Shown piece by piece: positions 60,675-64,000 of a stretch of DNA of 64,000 nt. Below the pieces are notes generated by a model. It was given only the letters and a program-made list of their open reading frames with translations. It did not search any database and was not told the DNA's origin. The position numbers were made by a program, and so were the translations under genes. Every line of letters starts with the position of its first letter. The first letter of the stretch is position 1. The DNA is from Pasteurellaceae bacterium Pebbles2 (lineage in GTDB: Bacteria; Pseudomonadota; Gammaproteobacteria; Enterobacterales; Pasteurellaceae). The stretch covers positions 1,426,001 to 1,490,000 of the forward strand of contig LVZA01000001.1 of NCBI GenBank assembly GCA_023101505.1, given 5' to 3'.

Positions 60675-62555
60675 ATGAATAAAAATCAAGAAACCCGTGG
60701 CTTTCAGTCTGAAGTCAAACAGCTTTTACAATTAATGATCCATTCACTTTATTCCAACAAAGAAATTTTTCTGCGTGAATTGATCTCCAATGCGTCCGAT
60801 GCTGCCGATAAATTACGCTTTAAAGCCCTTTCCGCCTCAGAACTTTACGAGGGCGACGGCGATTTAAAAGTACGCATTAGTTTTGATAGCGACAAAGGCA
60901 CAATCACCATCAGCGACAATGGCATTGGTATGAACCGCACACAAGTGATTGATCACTTGGGCACGATTGCAAAATCAGGCACGAAAGAATTTTTAAGTGC
61001 ATTAGGCAGCGACCAAGCCAAAGATAGCCAGCTTATTGGGCAATTTGGTGTGGGCTTTTATTCGGCATTTATCGTCGCAGATAAAGTGGAAGTACGTAGC
61101 CGTGCTGCTGGCGAAAGTGCAGAGAACGGCGTATTGTGGGTTTCGGCAGGCGAGGGCGAATATAGCGTTGAAGACATTAACAAAAGCACTCGTGGCACAG
61201 AAATTACGTTATTTTTACGCAGCGAAGAAAAAGAATTTGCCAGCGAATGGCGTTTGCGTGAAATTATTGGCAAATATTCCGACCACATTGGCTTGCCAGT
61301 AGAAATTTTAAGTAAAGAATTTGATGACGAGGGCAAAGAAACGGGCGTTAAATGGGAAAAAATTAACAAAGCCCAAGCCCTTTGGACGAGATCAAAAAGT
61401 GAAATTTCAGACGACGAATATAAAGAATTTTACAAACATTTGAGCCACGATTTCGCTGCTCCATTATTATGGGCACACAATAAAGTGGAAGGAAATCAAG
61501 AATATACCAGTCTGCTTTATGTGCCAGCCAAAGCACCGTGGGATTTATTTAATCGTGAGCAGAAACACGGCTTGAAGTTATACGTTCAGCGTGTGTTTAT
61601 TATGGACGATGCGCAAGTCTTTATGCCAAATTACTTGCGTTTTATGCGTGGTTTGCTCGACAGCAACGATTTGCCGTTAAATGTTTCTCGTGAAATTTTG
61701 CAAGATAACAAAACCACCGCTGGTTTACGCAAAGCCTTAACTAAACGTGCGTTGCAAATGTTGGAAAAATTAGCAAAAGATGAACCAGAACAATATCTTA
61801 GCTTTTGGAAAGAATTTGGCTTAGTGCTAAAAGAGGGCGTGGGCGAAGATTTTGCTAATAAAGAACAGATTGCTAAGCTTTATCGTTTTGCGACGAATAA
61901 AAACGATAGTAGCGAACAAAATGTATCTCTTGAAGATTATATCGCTCGAATGAAAGAGGGGCAAAAAGCAATTTATTACATCACCGCAGACAGCTATGTG
62001 GTGGCGAAAAATAGCCCGCATTTGGAATTATTTAACAAAAAAGACATTGAAGTTTTATTGCTTTCTGACCGCATCGACGAATGGACATTGAGCTACTTAA
62101 CCGAATTCGACGGCAAGCCGTTACAGCCAATTACTAAAGCCGATTTGGATTTGGGCGATTTGGCGGATAAGGAAGAAGAAAGCCAAAAAGAAAGCGACCA
62201 AGCCTTGCAATCTTTTGTGGAACGAGTGAAAACCTTGTTAGGTGAGCGAGTGAAAGATGTGCGATTAACGCATCGCTTAACCGACACGGCAGCGGTTGTG
62301 TCCACGGATAATGACCAAATGACCACGCAAATGGCGAAACTTTTTGCAATGAGCGGACAGCCAATGCCTGAAGTGAAATACACCTTTGAGCTAAATCCTG
62401 AACACGCTTTAGTGAAAAAAGTCGCCGATCTTGCCGATGAAAACGAGTTCGCAAACTGGGTGGAATTATTACTCGAACAGGCAATGTTCTCGGAGCGAGG
62501 CACGCTTGAAAACCCAGCGGCATTCGTGAAGCGAATGAATGCGTTATTAGCTTAA
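60675..62555 (+). CDS. htpG: Molecular chaperone HtpG (Hsp90)
   Basis: The 626-residue product begins with the Hsp90 signature [20 protein letters not shown] (about residues 26-45). The GHKL ATPase motifs IRISFD-type strand, SDNGIGM and [11 protein letters not shown] follow, then the middle and dimerisation domains. Length is standard. AAGGATAAAAA precedes the ATG, behind a sigma-32-like promoter. Confidence 0.97.
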   Translation: MNKNQETRGFQSEVKQLLQLMIHSLYSNKEIFLRELISNASDAADKLRFKALSASELYEGDGDLKVRISFDSDKGTITISDNGIGMNRTQVIDHLGTIAKSGTKEFLSALGSDQAKDSQLIGQFGVGFYSAFIVADKVEVRSRAAGESAENGVLWVSAGEGEYSVEDINKSTRGTEITLFLRSEEKEFASEWRLREIIGKYSDHIGLPVEILSKEFDDEGKETGVKWEKINKAQALWTRSKSEISDDEYKEFYKHLSHDFAAPLLWAHNKVEGNQEYTSLLYVPAKAPWDLFNREQKHGLKLYVQRVFIMDDAQVFMPNYLRFMRGLLDSNDLPLNVSREILQDNKTTAGLRKALTKRALQMLEKLAKDEPEQYLSFWKEFGLVLKEGVGEDFANKEQIAKLYRFATNKNDSSEQNVSLEDYIARMKEGQKAIYYITADSYVVAKNSPHLELFNKKDIEVLLLSDRIDEWTLSYLTEFDGKPLQPITKADLDLGDLADKEEESQKESDQALQSFVERVKTLLGERVKDVRLTHRLTDTAAVVSTDNDQMTTQMAKLFAMSGQPMPEVKYTFELNPEHALVKKVADLADENEFANWVELLLEQAMFSERGTLENPAAFVKRMNALLA

Positions 62556-62563
62556 ACAAAGCT

Positions 62564-62597
62564 TTTTCGCTTCTCTGATGGCTTAGGGAAGCGAAAA
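62564..62597. other. Hairpin between htpG and the phosphopantetheinyl transferase gene
   Basis: TTTTCGCTTC (62564-62573) pairs exactly with GAAGCGAAAA (62588-62597) around a 14-base loop. No T-run follows on the plus strand, so it may not terminate; it could mark an mRNA 3' end or shape the next gene's leader. Confidence 0.6.
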
Positions 62598-62612
62598 TAA
62601 AATGCAATTTCA

Positions 62613-63338
62613 ATGATGACGACATTTATCGCTTGGGCAAATATTCAACAGGCATTTCCGTTTGATGAAATGCCTTTAGCTCTTGTGCCTGAAAAATTAC
62701 GCCAAGTTATCGATGGCAATAGCAAGGTGAAACAACGTCAACAATGCCGTCGCTTGGCACATTTTTTATTATGGCAACTCTGCAAAAAAGCGAAAATTAA
62801 CACCGCACTTTTGGCTGATATCCAGCGTACGACAACAGGGCGACCTTATTTCCCTGCGGAAAATATTGATTTTAATATTAGCCATTCAGGCGATTGGGTG
62901 GCAGTGGTGTTAAATGTGAGCCAAAATGAAAAAAGTGCGGTGGGAATTGACATCGAATTTGTCAAAAAGGCCCGAAATTACACCGCACTTTTAGCACACT
63001 TTGGCGCAGCGCAAGAGCAACAATGGTTCTCACAGCAAGCCAATGAAGAAGCGGCGTTTTACCAAATTTGGTGCGGGCGAGAAGCCTTGCTGAAATCGCA
63101 AGGTGTAGGTATCGCCAAATTGTCAGAAGTGCAACATTTCCCTTTACAGCATCAATTATATTCTCAGCATTGCCCACAAGGTCGATTAATATTTAGCGCA
63201 GAATTGCCTTTTTATTTAGCGATTTTTGGTGCGCAACAAAGCCTAGATCAGCTTCAATGTTTTGCGTGGCAGGATCAGCAACTGTGCGCAACTCAGTTCA
63301 AAAATTGCCTCGATTACGTAGTAAATCCCACAAAATAA
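62613..63338 (+). CDS. 4'-phosphopantetheinyl transferase superfamily protein
   Basis: The 241-residue product has the Sfp-type motifs: GRPYF and FNISHSGDWVAVVLN (about 76-101), GIDIEF at 111-116 with metal-binding Asp and Glu, and WCGREALLK at 153-161. The last motif normally reads W..KEA..K; here Lys is replaced by Arg. It transfers phosphopantetheine from CoA to carrier proteins. No polyketide or peptide synthetase is nearby, so acyl carrier protein is a likely target. Three USS copies lie in frame within the gene. An ATG at 62616 is an alternative start. Confidence 0.87.
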   Translation: MMTTFIAWANIQQAFPFDEMPLALVPEKLRQVIDGNSKVKQRQQCRRLAHFLLWQLCKKAKINTALLADIQRTTTGRPYFPAENIDFNISHSGDWVAVVLNVSQNEKSAVGIDIEFVKKARNYTALLAHFGAAQEQQWFSQQANEEAAFYQIWCGREALLKSQGVGIAKLSEVQHFPLQHQLYSQHCPQGRLIFSAELPFYLAIFGAQQSLDQLQCFAWQDQQLCATQFKNCLDYVVNPTK

Positions 63339-63444
63339 ATTATTTTTTGTGACCAAGTTCAAATTCTTAAGAAAAATTTGAAACTTTGCTTTATTTTTTT
63401 AGTATGCTTATGCCTTGCAGTATAAATGATTAGGAAGCAGTATT

Positions 63445-64000
63445 ATGCCTAAAATGCAATCCTTTACTCAAAAGGATATTGAAATTATTGATGAAACGTT
63501 AGTTTATGACGGTTTCTTTAAGCTGAAAAAAATTCGCTTTCGCCACAAATTATTTGCTGGCGGAATGAGCGACATCGTAACCCGAGAATTATTAGTCAAA
63601 GGCGCAGCTTCGGCGGTAATTGCCTATGATCCAAAGCGTGATGAAGTGGTGATGGTGGAGCAAGTGCGCATTGGCGCATACGATCCTACATTGCCTAATT
63701 CACCTTGGTTATTAGAGCTTATCGCTGGAATGGTGGAAAGCGGCGAAACACCCGAAAGTGTGGCGTTGCGAGAAAGCCAAGAAGAAGCTGGCATTGAAGT
63801 TAGCCATTTAGAGCACGCATTAAGCGTGTGGGATAGCCCAGGTGGCGTATTAGAACGCATTCATTTATTTGCAGGAAAAGTAGATAGCAGCAAAGCAACA
63901 GGTTTGCACGGGCTTGCCACGGAAAATGAAGACATTAAAGTCCACGTACTTTCTCGTGAACAAGCTTACCAGTTAATGGAACAAGGCTTAATTGATAATG
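63445..64000 (+). CDS. nudF: ADP-ribose pyrophosphatase (3' partial)
   Basis: The frame opens at ATG 63445 with TAGGAAG upstream and runs off the window after 185 codons. It starts MPKMQSFTQKDIEIIDETLV. The Nudix box lies at about residues 95-117 (GMVESGETPESVALRE, then SQEEAGI), fitting GX5EX7REUXEEXGU. Upstream sequence FKLKKIRFRHKLFAGGMSDI is typical of NudF. It hydrolyses ADP-ribose to AMP and ribose 5-phosphate. Confidence 0.9.
   Translation, partial: MPKMQSFTQKDIEIIDETLVYDGFFKLKKIRFRHKLFAGGMSDIVTRELLVKGAASAVIAYDPKRDEVVMVEQVRIGAYDPTLPNSPWLLELIAGMVESGETPESVALRESQEEAGIEVSHLEHALSVWDSPGGVLERIHLFAGKVDSSKATGLHGLATENEDIKVHVLSREQAYQLMEQGLIDN

Overview
The window is a 64 kb piece of a Pasteurellaceae chromosome, close to Haemophilus, Aggregatibacter or Pasteurella. 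The clearest sign is the 9-mer AAGTGCGGT and its complement ACCGCACTT, the Haemophilus-type DNA uptake signal sequence (USS). It recurs throughout the window, inside genes and as inverted pairs at gene ends where it forms terminator hairpins. Most products also have the lengths and operon partners seen in Haemophilus influenzae. The window is mostly core genome. I see no prophage, insertion sequence, CRISPR array or plasmid module.

Layout, left to right. 1-8 kb: the end of an APC-type amino acid antiporter; the rpsF-priB-rpsR-rplI operon; a YhcH-mltF-small basic protein operon; a CAU tRNA; sodA; and an rsuA-bcr-zinc ribbon operon. 8-14 kb: the ribose operon rbsDACBKR, with a REPIN-like 146 bp inverted element between rbsB and rbsK. 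14-17 kb: maeB. 17-25 kb: the galactose regulon, mglBAC plus galS against the divergent galTKM. 25-30 kb: lnt, corC, infA, miaB. 30-33 kb: a polar amino acid ABC transporter. 33-40 kb: an EamA transporter, folB, folA, a DUF1523-like protein, and tatD-holB-tmk-mltG-plsY. 40-44 kb: tehA, then a surface lipoprotein paired with its Slam translocon, then ypfJ. 45-53 kb: the proteostasis block kbp, tig, clpP, clpX, lon, ppiD. 53-64 kb: rpsB, tsf, a phosphoethanolamine transferase, pyrH, frr, a phase-variable FkbM methyltransferase, sprT, an Opa-like outer membrane protein, htpG, a phosphopantetheinyl transferase, and the start of nudF.

How the genes work together. Two complete sugar import and catabolism units (ribose, galactose) carry matching control sites: LacI-family operators and near-perfect CRP sites. 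At mglB and galT the CRP sites lie at class II spacing from candidate -10 boxes. Lon and HtpG have sigma-32-like promoters, and sodA has an FNR-like box, so stress and oxygen control can be read from the DNA.

The most unusual parts face the cell surface. (1) An FkbM-type methyltransferase has 12 GTCA tetranucleotide repeats just after its start, with staggered ATGs in two frames, which is the design of a contingency locus. (2) A Slam/lipoprotein pair sits behind a candidate promoter with an 11-T tract between -35 and -10 and a PurR-type palindrome just downstream. (3) A phosphoethanolamine transferase lies near the phase-variable gene. A 50-codon, very basic protein gene after mltF is also unexplained.
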